Source: Isoetes taiwanensis
Taxonomy: Eukaryota; Streptophyta; Lycopodiopsida; Isoetales; Isoetaceae
Assembly: GCA_021234155.1 (NCBI GenBank)
Contig: JAJEKV010000051.1
Span: 8,826,105 to 8,890,104, forward strand
Direction: 5' to 3'
Length of the DNA stretch: 64,000 nt
Position numbers and translations under genes: made by a program. Shown here piece by piece: positions 10,500-21,668 of this stretch (the stretch's first letter is position 1; each line of letters opens with the position of its first letter). Under the pieces are notes generated by a model, which was not told the origin of the DNA, searched no databases, and was given only the letters and a program-made list of their open reading frames with translations.

Positions 10500-11172
10500 A
10501 CTCACACTTTAAGCCAGGAGTACGGGTCTAATACTGACCAAATGGTGTGCCCAATCCACCATATCTTATCCTCTGCTCAAGGTATCAGTTCTAGGCTAAG
10601 ATTAAACATAATGCCCAATCCCATATCTAGTAAACAAATTAATATCAGTGTCAGGTGCCCAAACCTCAAACGGCAGACTCTGTACCCGAATTTGATGTTT
10701 CATATCAGTTTACTTGCCGCCAGTGCTTCTTTTCATAGCCACCTAGCCGCAGCCCAGCCATGCTTCGTGCGGTCTGTCACTGCATCTCCAGCTCTTGGTA
10801 CCCTAAAATCCGGTATCTGTAGTTTCCGGAGTTACAATGAAAATCGTTTACCTGTATTCTTTATAAAATACAGTATTACGTATTGGCAACAAAATTCAGC
10901 CAATGTTTGTAGCCAATGCTTATACCATATGAGAATAAAAGATGGAAATACATATTCTACCATTAATGTACTAATTCAATGCATTCCTTCTATTTTATTT
11001 GTCTGGATTATACTTATAGGTCTAAGTCATACCCAAGTGTATCCATAAATACCATGGTCCAGTTGGTATCCTTTGAACCCTCTCACACAAGTTGTGACAA
11101 CGTCCAAACCTGCTACCTTATATTTTAGCTTATCATTTAAAGGACAAGCATAAAAAAAAAAAAAAAAAAAAA
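10500..11172 (-). promoter_or_regulatory. 5' leader/promoter region of Penelope-like unit, with A21 (T21) terminus
   Basis: This is the upstream end of the unit on the minus strand. It begins in a homopolymer, A21 on the plus strand at 11152-11172 (A8 in copy 1), next to foreign gypsy sequence. No clear TATA element can be assigned. A 168-codon frame on the opposite strand (10542-11048, and 3931-4437 in copy 1) stays open in both copies with two amino-acid changes, but it resembles no protein known to me and may be chance. Confidence 0.35.
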
Positions 11173-11331
11173 TGTATGGGTACGTGGAGGAGGCGTGGAT
11201 GCAGAAGGTTCGGATCCCTTTATTTGAGCATGGGTAGTAGTATAGACATTGGCCAGTGTGTGGCTTTCTACTGCTCCTATGAGATGAAGAGTACTTTGTC
11301 GAACTTTGGACATGACATGTGGCATGAGGTG
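11173..11331 (-). mobile_element. Ty3/gypsy gag-pol fragment, interrupted on both sides
   Basis: This aligns by eye with 62830-63040 of the second gypsy element. The shared stretch GACATGTGGCATGAG and the translated HATCHVQSS versus HATCHAQSS are clear. It abuts the A21 end of the Penelope-like array on the left and the gag-only LTR element on the right. It is the part of the first gypsy copy lying between two insertions. Confidence 0.75.
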
Positions 11332-12132
11332 TGATATGGCGCATGCTAGGGGGAGTGGTCCAAAAGAAAAGAACTAAGGCAATGGGGCATTGAAAACCAA
11401 TGGTTATAAGGCAAGGGGCAAGATATTTTAAGCAACCATTAACGAAAAAGGAAAGGGGGATATTTTTAAAGGAAAGGAAAATATCTTAAGCAAGGCAAAT
11501 ATCGAAATAGGTTTCGATGCAACTAATTATGGTTCAAAAAAGGCATGGATCGGGAGGTGATCGAAATATAGCAGCAGTAACCCTTTTCACCAACAAAAGG
11601 GCCGATTTGGCTACAAATAACGGCCCAAGATGCTCGAGTTCGCAGCGAAAAAACTTCCATCTTTCAGGCTCCTGCGAATCCGGCAATCTATAAATCTTCT
11701 ACGCCGGCTTCAATAAACGGGTCCACGATTCTTTGTTGTTTAAGTCATACCTCTGGGATTGAAGCCAAAGATCTTTGCAGTGGGCTACGGGGTCTGCATT
11801 GATTGCTGGCTTTTCCTGATAAGTCCGAGTTTGAATCAAATTCTTTTCCTTGGCGGTTGGATTAAGCCCATCTAAGCCAATATTGTTGTAGATTGGATTG
11901 ATCATAAGTGAAGGGGATAATAGGTCGTGATCAATTCCTTTCACTCTATTCCCTTGGAAATTGCCTTAGTTCTTTTTCTCGATCCGGTTGGGTGGAAACT
12001 AGATGCCCAATCCTTTGGTTGTGGAAACCAAGCTATTTGTTCTTATCAAAAGATTGTTTCTTCTTTATCTTGTCTATACAATTGTTGTTCTAAGTAGTTA
12101 CGTCTTTAAGTTTTCCTTAAAAGCGTTTATCA
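11332..12132 (+). repeat. 5' LTR of gag-only element
   Basis: This LTR starts TGATATGG and ends near TTATCA. It matches 13819-14608 over its whole length. Differences concentrate at CAG/CTG sites, for example CCGG here against CCAGG there, so true divergence and insertion age look low. Confidence 0.85.
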
Positions 12133-12134
12133 AG

Positions 12135-12146
12135 TGGTATCGAGCC
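12135..12146 (+). promoter_or_regulatory. Primer binding site for initiator Met tRNA
   Basis: TGGTATCGAGCC lies two bases after the 5' LTR. The plant initiator Met tRNA site is TGGTATCAGAGC, so this copy lacks the A of the CAG. That is the same CAG-to-CG change seen between duplicated copies in this window. Confidence 0.8.
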
Positions 12147-12170
12147 TATCGATCCTCATATCGATCAATG

Positions 12171-13250
12171 GCCCAACGCTTCAATGTTCTTGAAGCACAA
12201 TATCAACAAGCCTTGTCTAATGCTAGCTATATTTGCATCGGTTAGCATTGCCCACGTAGAGCAATCAGCAAGAGTATGACACAAAAAGTGGAATTCTTGT
12301 CTATTCCGTATTGCTTTCTTCCGGATATTTATACGCAACCTTTGCAACCTCCGCCTAATGGTCCTCCACAAGAACTCCTCCACCGCCACCAAAGGCGAGA
12401 AAAATGGTTAGAAAGCGGATATGCCGGGTCTTTCAAAGGGGGAAAGACAAAGCCCTGTCAAGGTTGTGGGTTTCATTAGCCGATTGGGAAAAGTTCTTTG
12501 AGCGTGTGCGCAATGGATGTAGAAAGGCGCAAAGCCATGGACACTTACTCAAAAGATCAAGCCCAAGCATGGTGGCAAGGCGAGGCGAGAATGTGATCCC
12601 AAGATTAATAATTGGGAAAGTTTCAAAGCGGCTTTTTGAAGCACATTATTTACCCTCTAACTATCCACAATTGAGTTCACGGGGAATGGGATCGTCTCAA
12701 AGCAGGGAAACCGAGAGTATTGATCCTACACTTCCAAATTCACTCATTTAGCGGCATTAATAAGGAATGCGGATGGGAAAGAGCTTCGAGAAAATATGTC
12801 GGTGGATGTAGGGATGAGTTTTATGCGAGGAAATGGAAATATTTCACCCTAAAGATTTAAATGAAGCCATAAAAGTAGCATCCGAAGTGGAGCGGAAAAT
12901 AGATCAAAATCTAGGAAACTTGATTTCGGGATGAAAACCTGAGATCAAGAGGATAAAAAGAGTAGTAAAAGAAAAAGCGGAGGTAAGGAAGCTTCCAAGA
13001 ATTTCAAGAGGAAGAGAAATAATGGCAATGGTAATGGTTCCAAAAGGAAGCGAGAGGAGGGAGACAAAGTCGATTTGCGAAGGAAACTAAGGAACCAAAG
13101 GGAGGTTTGCACGGATCATGGAGGAAATCATTTCCTAAAGGATTGTCCGGTTTGGAGAAGGGGGAATCACAAAAGTGGAACCACCTAAACCTCAAAAGGT
13201 TGTACAAATGCATGCTATTGAAGGTCCCAAGCCCATGGAGGATATCTGAA
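12171..13250 (+). pseudogene. gag of gag-only LTR element
   Basis: Fragmented frames encode a retrotransposon gag (capsid) domain. A stretch reading ADWEKFFE is followed, in another frame, by DVERRKAM and AWWQGEAR, and then by HYLPSNY. The region around 13108-13149 encodes GGNHFLKDCP, the second half of a CCHC zinc knuckle. The expected second Cys is not readable. Several frame changes are needed, many at likely miscalled positions, so it is unclear whether the real gene is open. Confidence 0.7.
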
Positions 13251-13818
13251 GACCTCTAAAGTCTCTTTGATGAGCGGAAGAAAAGTGTAAGCTTCAAGAT
13301 GAGGAAAGGGCAAAGGCTATTGCCAAAGAGCGGAGGTGGCTCCAAATTGGAACTATGGGGTAAAAATAGTAAAAATTTACATCTCTTAGGATAAGATTTG
13401 TAAGATTTGATTTGATTTGTAAGATTTGATTTTTTTATGTGGAATGAAAATTAAATGATTATGAAAAGCATGGTGCATTAGATGTAAATTTTTGAAAAAT
13501 GGTAATTGTGGTATAGCACTAATATGCCTAACGAAAATTACATCGATTATCATGGAGATCTTGTATCGCGGAGATCTTGTATCGCGGAGATACAATTAAA
13601 CTATCAAGTAGTACCCTTGGGAGTCACGAATGAATGATAACGATGTACCTTTGGAGGTACAAGGATATATCGTCTCTTGTGGAAATGCGGATATCCATAA
13701 CTATTTCTTGAATTCTAAGAACCTTGGACACATGGGAGCAATCGCTTTAGGAAGGGATGGGCCCCACTGAAGTCTCACGAAAGATCGTGAGGGCGATCTT
13801 CTTTAAGAAGGGATGGAT

Positions 13819-14608
13819 TGATATGGGGCATGCTAGTGGTCCAAAAAAAAAGAACTAAGGCAATGGGGCATTGAAAACCAATGGTTACAAGGCAAGGGGC
13901 AAGATATTTTAAGCAACCATTAACGAAAAAGGAAAGGGGGATATTTTTAAAAGGAAAGGAAAATATCTTAAGCAAGGCAAATATCGAAATAGGTTTGATG
14001 CAACTAATTATGGTTCAAAAAAAGGCATGGATCGGGAGGTGATCGAAATATAGCAGCCGGTAACCTTTTCACAGACAAAAGGGCCGATTTGGCTACAAAT
14101 AGCGGCCCGATGTCGAGTTACGACATCAAAAACTTCAGGTCTTCTTCTGCAGGCTCTGCGAAATCCAGGCAATCTATAAATCTTCGCCCGGCCCGAGAAA
14201 CCGGTCCACGATTGCTTTATTTGCCTAAGTCCGACCCTAGCCTCGATTTAAGATCTTGCGGTGAGGGCTTGAGTGCATTGATTCGCGGGCTTTTCACGAT
14301 AAGTCCGAGCTTGAATCAAATTCTTTTCCTTGGCGGTTGGATTAAGCCCATCTAAGCCAATACTGTTGTAGATTGGATTGATCATAAGCTGAAGGGGATA
14401 ATAGGCTGTGATCAATTCCTTTCACTCTATTCCTTGGAAATTGCCTTAGTTCTTTTCACGGATCCGGTTGGGTGGGGCGGATGCCCAATCCTTTTGGTTG
14501 TGGAAAACAAGCTATTTGTTCTTATCAAAGATTGTTTCTTCTTTATCTTGTCTATACAATTGTTGTTCTAAGTAGTTACGTCTTTAAGTTTTCCTTAAAA
14601 GCGTATCA
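13819..14608 (+). repeat. 3' LTR of gag-only element
   Basis: This LTR starts TGATATGG directly after a purine-rich tract and ends GCGTATCA. It is followed by A and AGGTG, the right target duplication. It is the partner of 11332-12132. Confidence 0.85.
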
Positions 14609-14986
14609 AAGGTGATCAAGATCGGTGCAAAATGAACAAATTTAGAAGCGGAATCCACTTTGGGCTGTATCCCCTGCATAAGCAGACCTTTTATCCTGAG
14701 AGATAAGCTGATAGGGTCGGTACCGTGGGTTTGGCGTGATACTAACCCAACCCAATTGGAACATTGAACCGAAGGATTCAAGGCCTAATAGATTTCTTCT
14801 TAAACTTGGCGATCCAAAGGGACACGAGAAGGGCGTGGTTGTTTGTTATTCTTTGCTAAAGTGCGTGGTGGAGTTTCTTCAACGTGGGTGCGGGACCTGT
14901 TTACCATTGACGACCCATAGTTGATAAGCGGTGAAAGTGACGGATCTTTGTTTGATTGGTACCGGCAATTGGGCGTGTGTTACTTG
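14609..14986 (-). mobile_element. Ty3/gypsy gag segment between two nested insertions
   Basis: This aligns with 63040-63390 of the second gypsy copy. Matching stretches are CAAGATCGGTGCAAAATGAAC near the left end, ACTAACCCAACCCAATTGGA in the middle and ATTGGTACCGG near the right end. It ends in ACTTG, the left target duplication of the next insertion. Confidence 0.65.
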
Positions 14987-15308
14987 TGAGTTCTTGGCAT
15001 ACACTGTAGCGGCGATCTATGCTAGCAGGATGCTACAAAGGCTGTCATGCCCATGATCACAAAACAAGAACAAAGAAAAACAAATATGTACAAAAGAATG
15101 AAGGGCGTGGCCAAATTAGGCTCTCCAAATTTGAGATAAAACGAAAGTACATCGAAGAGGCTACGGTTTAATATAGTGTAGACCTTAAACCGAGCCCTAC
15201 ATCTAGCTAAATCTAAGCCATACACGTAAGTTAACCTAAACATGCCAAGTGTCGCCGCTGCCATCGACACCTAACATGTGTACAATGTTAACCACTAGGT
15301 GGTTAACA
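14987..15308 (-). repeat. LTR (3' LTR in minus orientation)
   Basis: It shares TGAGTTCTTGGCATACAC at one end and GGTGGTTAACA at the other with 17520-17848. It is preceded on the minus strand by a purine tract. Confidence 0.85.
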
Positions 15309-17519
15309 GCGCCCCCTAAAAGTTTTAGCACAAAAATATGTACAAACTTTTATAAGATAAGTCCGACAATTACAACATGGTGCCAAAATTTTAAGGGTGG
15401 AAATGATGGTAATGGTTGGGTTGTGTCACCATCAAAAAGATCTTCATAAAGCAGCGTTGATGGCGAAGAAGATCCGAAGGAATGTCGATGCGAGGCGTGG
15501 ATCATAGGAGGCTGGGGGCAAGAAAAAGATGAAGACCATCCGCTTATATCATGGATAAGTCCATTTGACTAAACAATGCCCAAAAGATTGCTTAAAAACA
15601 ATTATTATAGGGGGTTTAAAGCGTAAGCACCATGAAAGCATCCCCGTGATCGACCATATGAAAGTTGAATATCACAGGCGTGGCGTGGAGGTTTGTCGAG
15701 CATGGTGAAGTAATATAGTAACCATGGGCGGGGCTTTTTTTTTGGCGTGTGTGGCGTGGAAACAAAGGCGTGGGTTTGGTGTGAGCAAAGCGTGGACATG
15801 GGCCATGAGGCGTGGCGTGGCCATGGCCGTAGCCCGATTACTAGCTAAAAAGTGTGGTGCCCATGGCGTGGATCGTGGCATGGAAAATTGTGAAATATTA
15901 AGCGTGGGCCAGTGAGCGGCGTGAGCCCTAACTCTTGATATTGTATCACGGGCCATAGATCTTAGCATTACAAATCATAGCCGTTTGGAAAAAACCCAGC
16001 AAAAGTATGAGCGCAACCCTAAGCGTGAAGGCGGATAGAGGTATGTGGCGGATTTCTTTGCGCGGAGGAGGTATAGCGGCCAAGATTTCTGATTTCTTAC
16101 GATAGAAAATTTGAAAATGGAGTGCAAGCCTGGGATATAGTAGTTCTTGATAGAAATTGTAAAAATGGGCGGAGACCCGGATAAGTCTTAGAAAGTGAGC
16201 GGTGATGCTATTTTTGCCTGATTTTTTTTTGGATAGGTGGCGATTTGCTCTTAAGATTGAATGCAAGTGCTTGAAGCTTTTTGAAATGGTGCCAAAATCA
16301 GCGCACGAGGTTTAGAAACTTGGTAGATCGAAATCCGGTGCCAACAAAGTAGTGGCTCCTAGTTTTAAGTGCACCAAAGCAGGTAAAATTGCCAAAGAAA
16401 AATATGTTGATGCAGATGAGGCTCTAAGCCCAACCGGAAGTTTGATATGCTAACAATACTTGTTTTGCGGATGATGGACCGAGAAAGATTTGGAAAAATC
16501 CGAAGTTTGAGGGCAAGGTTGAATAGTTCTTGTGCTTCAATACGAGTTGTGCTTGATTGAATAGTGCTTGCGAAGCCCGGTATATCGTTAAGCGGATGGA
16601 TAAGGGCTAGCGGGGATGTTGGCCCTCTTAAAACTCAATAAGAAAGACATGATTCTTTGTGTGCGGATGCCAAAGTGTTGGAGGAAGAGCCGCACGAAGA
16701 CTTGAATCCTTCTTAGAGCCTTTGAATGATGTCTTTGTACACAAAATAAACCGATAAAACTTTGGTGCAGGATTACGATATACATTGGAATAAAAAGTGT
16801 TGTATATGATTTGAAAAAAAAGCTCGATGCTTGCTTTTAGTGAATATGCGAGGGACTAGTCATTTGGATGAGCGACATGAAGAAACAAGTAACTTCGCCC
16901 TTGAGAAATCTGTCTGATTTTGAATCATAAAGGAGGGCTAGCCAAAGTCTTTGGCCCTTTGCTAAATAAATTGAAAAATCTTCTTCATGGAAAACGAGGA
17001 ATTGGCGGATACAAACCCGAGATGCTCCATATTGATATGCTCCTGTGATCGTGATGCACTCTAGGTAATGTGATACATAATATTTTTGTTTTTTGAATTG
17101 GGTGTGCAAAGGGCATAAATATCTGTTAAACCGAGATAAAATAATCATGGGATATTGACAATTTTCAGTGACGGAAGATAAAAAGGATCAAATGTTTGAT
17201 TTTTACGAAAATCTTGCGAGAGAGGAGTGATGTCACCACCCGAAATCCTCTACTTTAAAAAGCGTACTTCTTTGCACCATGAAAAACGAGTTTTAGCTGT
17301 TTTTATAACAAAACTAATTGCTAACGATTTAATTGACAAAGGGGCCTCGGTTGGACCATTTCAACAAGCTGGTTGGACCAAATAAGGGGTTTTAGGGTTG
17401 AAAGTATTATACACGGAGTATTGAAAAGCGATGATGATAATAGCAGCAAGGACAACGGCAAAATAGCAAGGCTCAAGAAAGTGATCAAGAGCGAACAGGC
17501 ATATGGTACTCGTTAATTG

Positions 17520-17848
17520 TGAGTTCTTGGCATACACCCCGCAACAACGATCTATGATCACAAAGTGCCCGGATGCTACAAAGCTACCATGCTCATGATC
17601 ACAAAACAAGAACAAGAAGAACAAATATGTACAAAGAATGAGCATTGGCCAAATGAGGCTCTCTAAATTTGAGATAAAACAAAGTACATCACGAAGAGGC
17701 TCACGGTCTAATATAGTGTAGACCGCAAAATCGAGCCTACATCTAGCTAAATCTAAGCCATACACTTAAGTTAACCTAAACATGCCAAGTGTAGATGCCA
17801 CCACTGACATCTAACATGTGTAGAATGTTAACCACTTGGTGGTTAACA
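17520..17848 (-). repeat. LTR (5' LTR in minus orientation)
   Basis: This is the partner of 14987-15308, with small indels at CTG/CG positions. ACTTG follows at 17849-17853. Confidence 0.85.
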
Positions 17849-17853
17849 ACTTG

Positions 17854-19300
17854 TACTGGGGAAGTTGAGGCACATTGTAGTAGTGTGGCCTCATCATTCG
17901 ACAATGATAGCATTGAGCTTGCCGGATCAAAAGTTTGTCGTGAAAGATCGCCCTTATTTCTTTGCGACATTTATTGAGGTGTTGTTTGTACTTGAAAGAC
18001 CATTTTCTGACAGAAGGGTGGGGTTAGCACGCATACATTCTTTCGTGGTATCATTGCACATATTCTAACGTTAGCAATGAGGAGGGCCATTAGTAAAATT
18101 GCATTCGTTAGCCAGATGACCCTAATACTTACAAAGATGACACCAATTTGATTGCGATATTGGGGCTGAGGAGTCACGGAGTTGTGAGCGATAGTCGTGG
18201 ACAGCATGAAGGGAAGATCCGTGAGGGGAACAACTCTAGAAGAAACATTGACATAGTGATTGACTAATTCAATAGTCTGAGTCAAGGACTTAGGTGGGTC
18301 ATAAGGCGAATTGTTGGAGGCAAGTCTTGGAGAAATCATAGTAAGATTTAACTTCGTGGGAGATTCTTTGAATTTACCCACAAGAATCAATGACGGAATT
18401 GACAAAATCCTATGGGAACTCTGTGGCACTGTTGTTGAAGTTCATTAAGTTTTGGGAGTTGTTGATCATCATCAAGGATCCATGATGAGCAAGAAAAAGA
18501 TGCTTTCATGTGAGTCCAAACTTTGCTTCAAGAACTTTTATTTGCCATGAGCCATTGATGAAGAGCACCATGCGTGGTGGAGAAAAATGAAACTTGGCCT
18601 GTGGTTCACGAATGATCATTTAGGACTTTGAGTGCTTCAAACTCCTCCATATGGTTTTGTGCACTTTGATCTATATGTCGGTTTACCTTTGTGTTTTCAA
18701 AGATCGATCTTGGAGTTTTAGATTTAAGCTGAAGAAAAAACGTAAGAGGCGTGAGGAGGAGAAGCTTATCTTGAGGTGGCGACATGGGGATTTGAGAATG
18801 CCGATAGCATGAGAAGTAGGAGGGCCTCAGTGGCTTGTTAGGGGGCATCATTGAAAGCCCGGAGGTGCTATGTTGGTGTCGATCTCATTATCAGGGGGTG
18901 GAACAGGGCCTTCCTCGTGATCGCGTGAGGTCACCAATATTATAGACATTAATTGGTGGTTGAAAAGAGGGTGATGATGGGAATTCATTGACATGGGTAG
19001 GGCGAAGAGACACGAGGATAGGCCATGCCCATGGGTGAAATGGGTTGAGAGGGAACGAGGGGTTGGCATGGGAGGAATGTGAACATAAAGTGTTCTTTGG
19101 GAGTCCGAAAGTATGGGGAGTTTGATGAAGCGGGGGTTTGACTAGGCGAATGTGGTTGAGAGCGATTTACGACAATGCATGGGTGAGCCTGGACATGGGG
19201 GAAGTCCAAGGGGTGGGTGGGGCTGAATGAGACGGGGCGTGCTGACCACCACAATATCGTAATCTCCATAGTAAGAATCCGCGTACAACATCACATCGTT
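17854..19300 (-). pseudogene. Ty3/gypsy gag, N-terminal and zinc-knuckle part
   Basis: The minus strand translates to a gag region homologous to 63.4-64.0 kb. Shared features are LVNHYVNVSS, a GHLAN-type knuckle and GHTTT.C.NFP near 17870-17890, against GHTTTKCPQLP in the other copy. Upstream, at 18600-19270, is a Pro/Ser/His-rich N-terminal part. The frames are broken repeatedly. This is the start of the gypsy element whose LTR lies at 19480-19953. Confidence 0.65.
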
Positions 19301-19479
19301 CTTGGCGGGCTAGCCATGTAGTGGTTTGGGTGAGAGCTCTTCTTAGTGAAAATCGAGAAAAGACATTGGAGGAAAAAACTAGGACGACAATGGCGGCGGT
19401 GTTTGAGAGGTCAGTTCGGAGAGCTTGAGGGAAGATCCTCTATGAGAACCTTTTTTCTCAACAAACAACTCCTCAACGA

Positions 19480-19953
19480 GGAAAAGAAATCCTGTAGCGG
19501 TCTTTTTAAATACAAGAGGGACAAGAGACTAGAAAGCAGAAGAAGGAAATAAAGATGCGGATGGAAGTAAAAATCTTGAATGATCATCGAGAATACATGA
19601 AAAGCTCCAAAAGAAGGTAAGACAACAAATAAATATCGAACTTGTCCAAATAACTAAGTCTAAATTTCGATATATATAGTACAATGGCATCGGCCCAAAA
19701 TAGAAAGAGTCTGCCCGTTTCTTGATCTTCGGTTACCTAATCCAGTGATCTACGCCATGATCATTGGAACTATTATTTGCGTATTTGTGGCATTGAAGAC
19801 AGGATGGGCTATGGATTCCCTACATCGTGGACTCTCTTGGCCTCCTCTTCTTAGTTGGCGTGGCCTTGGCTCTGGCGTAGATGCTTGGGTTTTGTCTTTA
19901 GGCTCTTTGGTATACCTTAGAAATAGTTCGTGTTTTTGGGCATGGGACTAACA
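19480..19953 (-). repeat. 5' LTR of first gypsy element
   Basis: On the minus strand it begins TGTTAGTCCCATGCC, related to TGTTAGTCCTGTGCC at 55113. Both contain a TATA-like TGTACTATATATAT about 270-310 bp further on. No purine tract precedes it, which fits a 5' LTR. The inner end is approximate. Confidence 0.6.
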
Positions 19954-21185
19954 ATCCACAAAAGTATACATAAGTTTACAAAAGGAAAAGAGTCAATTTT
20001 AGGCTAAGGAAGGCATTTGATCATGGATTTTTCATTTTCTAAGCTATAAAAATAGCATGAAATTATAAATAATGCGATCAAGAAATCTATCTTAAACCAC
20101 AACAGAGAATGGGCATTCGGCGTGGGGTTGCGGCGTCTAGGTCATACGACATCACATTTAACATGACCAGGGTCATGTCAGCGTCAAATTATATCGGCGT
20201 CACATCAGCGTATACCATGGGACCTAAGCTGATCGGCGTCTAGCATTGACACATGCGGCGTCACGCTACCGGCGGCCCTCTTCCCTACCGTGTCTATCAT
20301 GCGGTGGCATGCGACAATGTCATGTCCGGGGGCGTGTGACCCGACAATACGAATATGCCATATGTCGTTACTTTGGGGCAATGTGGCACCAACAGGTGCA
20401 AGATATGGTCAATGACCGTTGACTTCGAAGTCATTATAACAAAAAAATTCGCATGTGATATATCACATAAAACTAAATTCTAAATTTTGTCGGTGGCTTC
20501 CTAAGTTATCATCAACATACAGGGACAATTTTCGAATTCCGGGACAAGGTGAAGATCAAAGAGTTAGCATTATAATGAGTGCGGATGTATGTATTTGTTG
20601 GCGGTCGAGTTGACACCCTTCCCCAAGTCAAAACAAAACTAGGACCTTGCATGGCCTCACCGAGGAGGAGAGTCCGAGACCACAGGATGCGAGCCCCAAA
20701 ATAGTTCGGCGACATCTCCCTTGCGGTGGCGATAGCCATATGCTAGTGACCATCCTCGGGAACTTCGGTTCCTATATCGAGTGTTGGATCCTCCTTCTAA
20801 AGGACCCTACTTCAAAAGCGAGTCTAAAAAATCCAAGATGGGTCTAGGAGAACTTACGAAGCAGCGAGCGTCTACTGGCGACCACAGCAGAAACCAAAGT
20901 GTTTTATCGTTCGAGCCTTTGTAGGCTGGCTTCTGGATTAGCGATTCGACTTTTCCAAATCATCCGAATGATGAAATTACCTAGAAAGCAAGTTATCGAC
21001 CGGTTTTCCAAAAAGGAACACTTATGCTCTACATGATAATATTGACATCAGCCTCCCTTTGCCAATTGACTATGGGTGTGCTAGACATGAGCTATTTTGG
21101 CTTCTTGGAGAAAGGCTGGTCTTAAAAGAAGGTTCATCTCCATCAAACTTTTATGTACTTCCAATCGTTGTAGTCAAAGCGAAAA
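19954..21185. other. No gene seen; GC-rich degenerate short repeats at 20130-20290
   Basis: Only short chance frames are present. Around 20130-20290 GGCGTC and CACATCAGCG-like words recur many times, suggesting a decayed repeat or one affected by CTG/CAG miscalls. No coding signal was recognised. Confidence 0.4.
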
Positions 21186-21512
21186 ACAAGTTGCAAACAT
21201 GCCACTTAGGTTCAAGCATTGCCCCTTGGCTCAATTATGTGTCACTTATTGAACATGCTACTAGGGATTGAATATGCCCTAGGGTCAAACATACTATAGG
21301 CTCAAACATGCGGCAGGGCTCAAACATTATATTTGGCACAAACATGCCACCCGGCTCAAGCATTGTCACTAGGATAGAACATGCCCTAGGCTCAAAATAT
21401 GCCACCTACTCAAGCATTGCCCCTAGGGTTGAGCATGCCCTAGGCTCAAACATGCTACGAGGTTCAAACATGCCACCTAGGCTCAAACATGATCGCGTGG
21501 CCCAAACATGCC
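21186..21512 (+). repeat. Degenerate minisatellite, GGCTCAAACATGCC unit, left block
   Basis: About seventeen imperfect units of 17-19 bp around the core GCTCAAACATGCC, alternating with variants ending in CTAG or CATAG. The same unit returns at 22373-22685. Confidence 0.8.
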
Positions 21513-21629
21513 GGCTACAATGGCGGCATACCATAAATGGCTTGGCGTCCGTTGTGAAATTTCCATTAGCAGAAAAAAATTACATATACATCGAGCTTTA
21601 AGCCCAACATTTTTTCTTTATTTGCGTTA

Positions 21630-21668
21630 CATTTGGGGAGGGAGGGAGGGGGAGGGGAGGGAGGCACT
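21630..21668 (+). other. G-run tract able to form a G-quadruplex
   Basis: Successive runs of three to five G separated by single A bases (GGGGAGGGAGGGAGGGGG and so on). It lies between the two minisatellite blocks. Confidence 0.6.

Larger units (their letters stand above)
6672..11172 (-). repeat. Upstream copy of the tandem Penelope-like unit (shared segment)
   Basis: This copy matches 1-4548 in order and orientation. With 4549-6671 it makes one full unit of about 6.6 kb, followed head-to-tail by the next. At 11172 the match stops and gypsy-derived DNA begins, marking the 5' end of the array. The CAG/CTG-rich state of this copy suggests it is the more accurate of the two in the ORF1 region. 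Confidence 0.92.
11332..14608 (+). mobile_element. Non-autonomous gag-only LTR retrotransposon (TR-GAG-like)
   Basis: Two LTRs of about 800 bp flank only 1.7 kb of internal DNA. The internal part has a primer binding site, a gag-like frame with a zinc-knuckle remnant and a purine-rich stretch (AAGAAGGGATGG) just before the 3' LTR. No protease, reverse transcriptase or integrase was seen. Flanking AGGTG occurs at 11327-11331 and again at 14610-14614, a likely 5-bp target duplication. Removing the element rejoins gypsy sequence that matches 63.0 kb. Such gag-bearing, pol-lacking elements must be mobilised by enzymes of another element. Confidence 0.85.
14987..17848 (-). mobile_element. Small LTR retrotransposon with perfect 5-bp target duplication
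   Basis: Direct repeats of 322 and 329 bp flank 2.2 kb. ACTTG lies immediately outside both ends (14982-14986 and 17849-17853). On the minus strand the LTR starts TGTTAACC and ends GAACTCA, and a purine tract (AGGGGGCGC) precedes the 14987-15308 copy. That sets the orientation as minus. The internal region has no recognisable pol motif and its frames are short, so it is probably non-autonomous. No standard primer site could be read near 17519. Confidence 0.85.
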
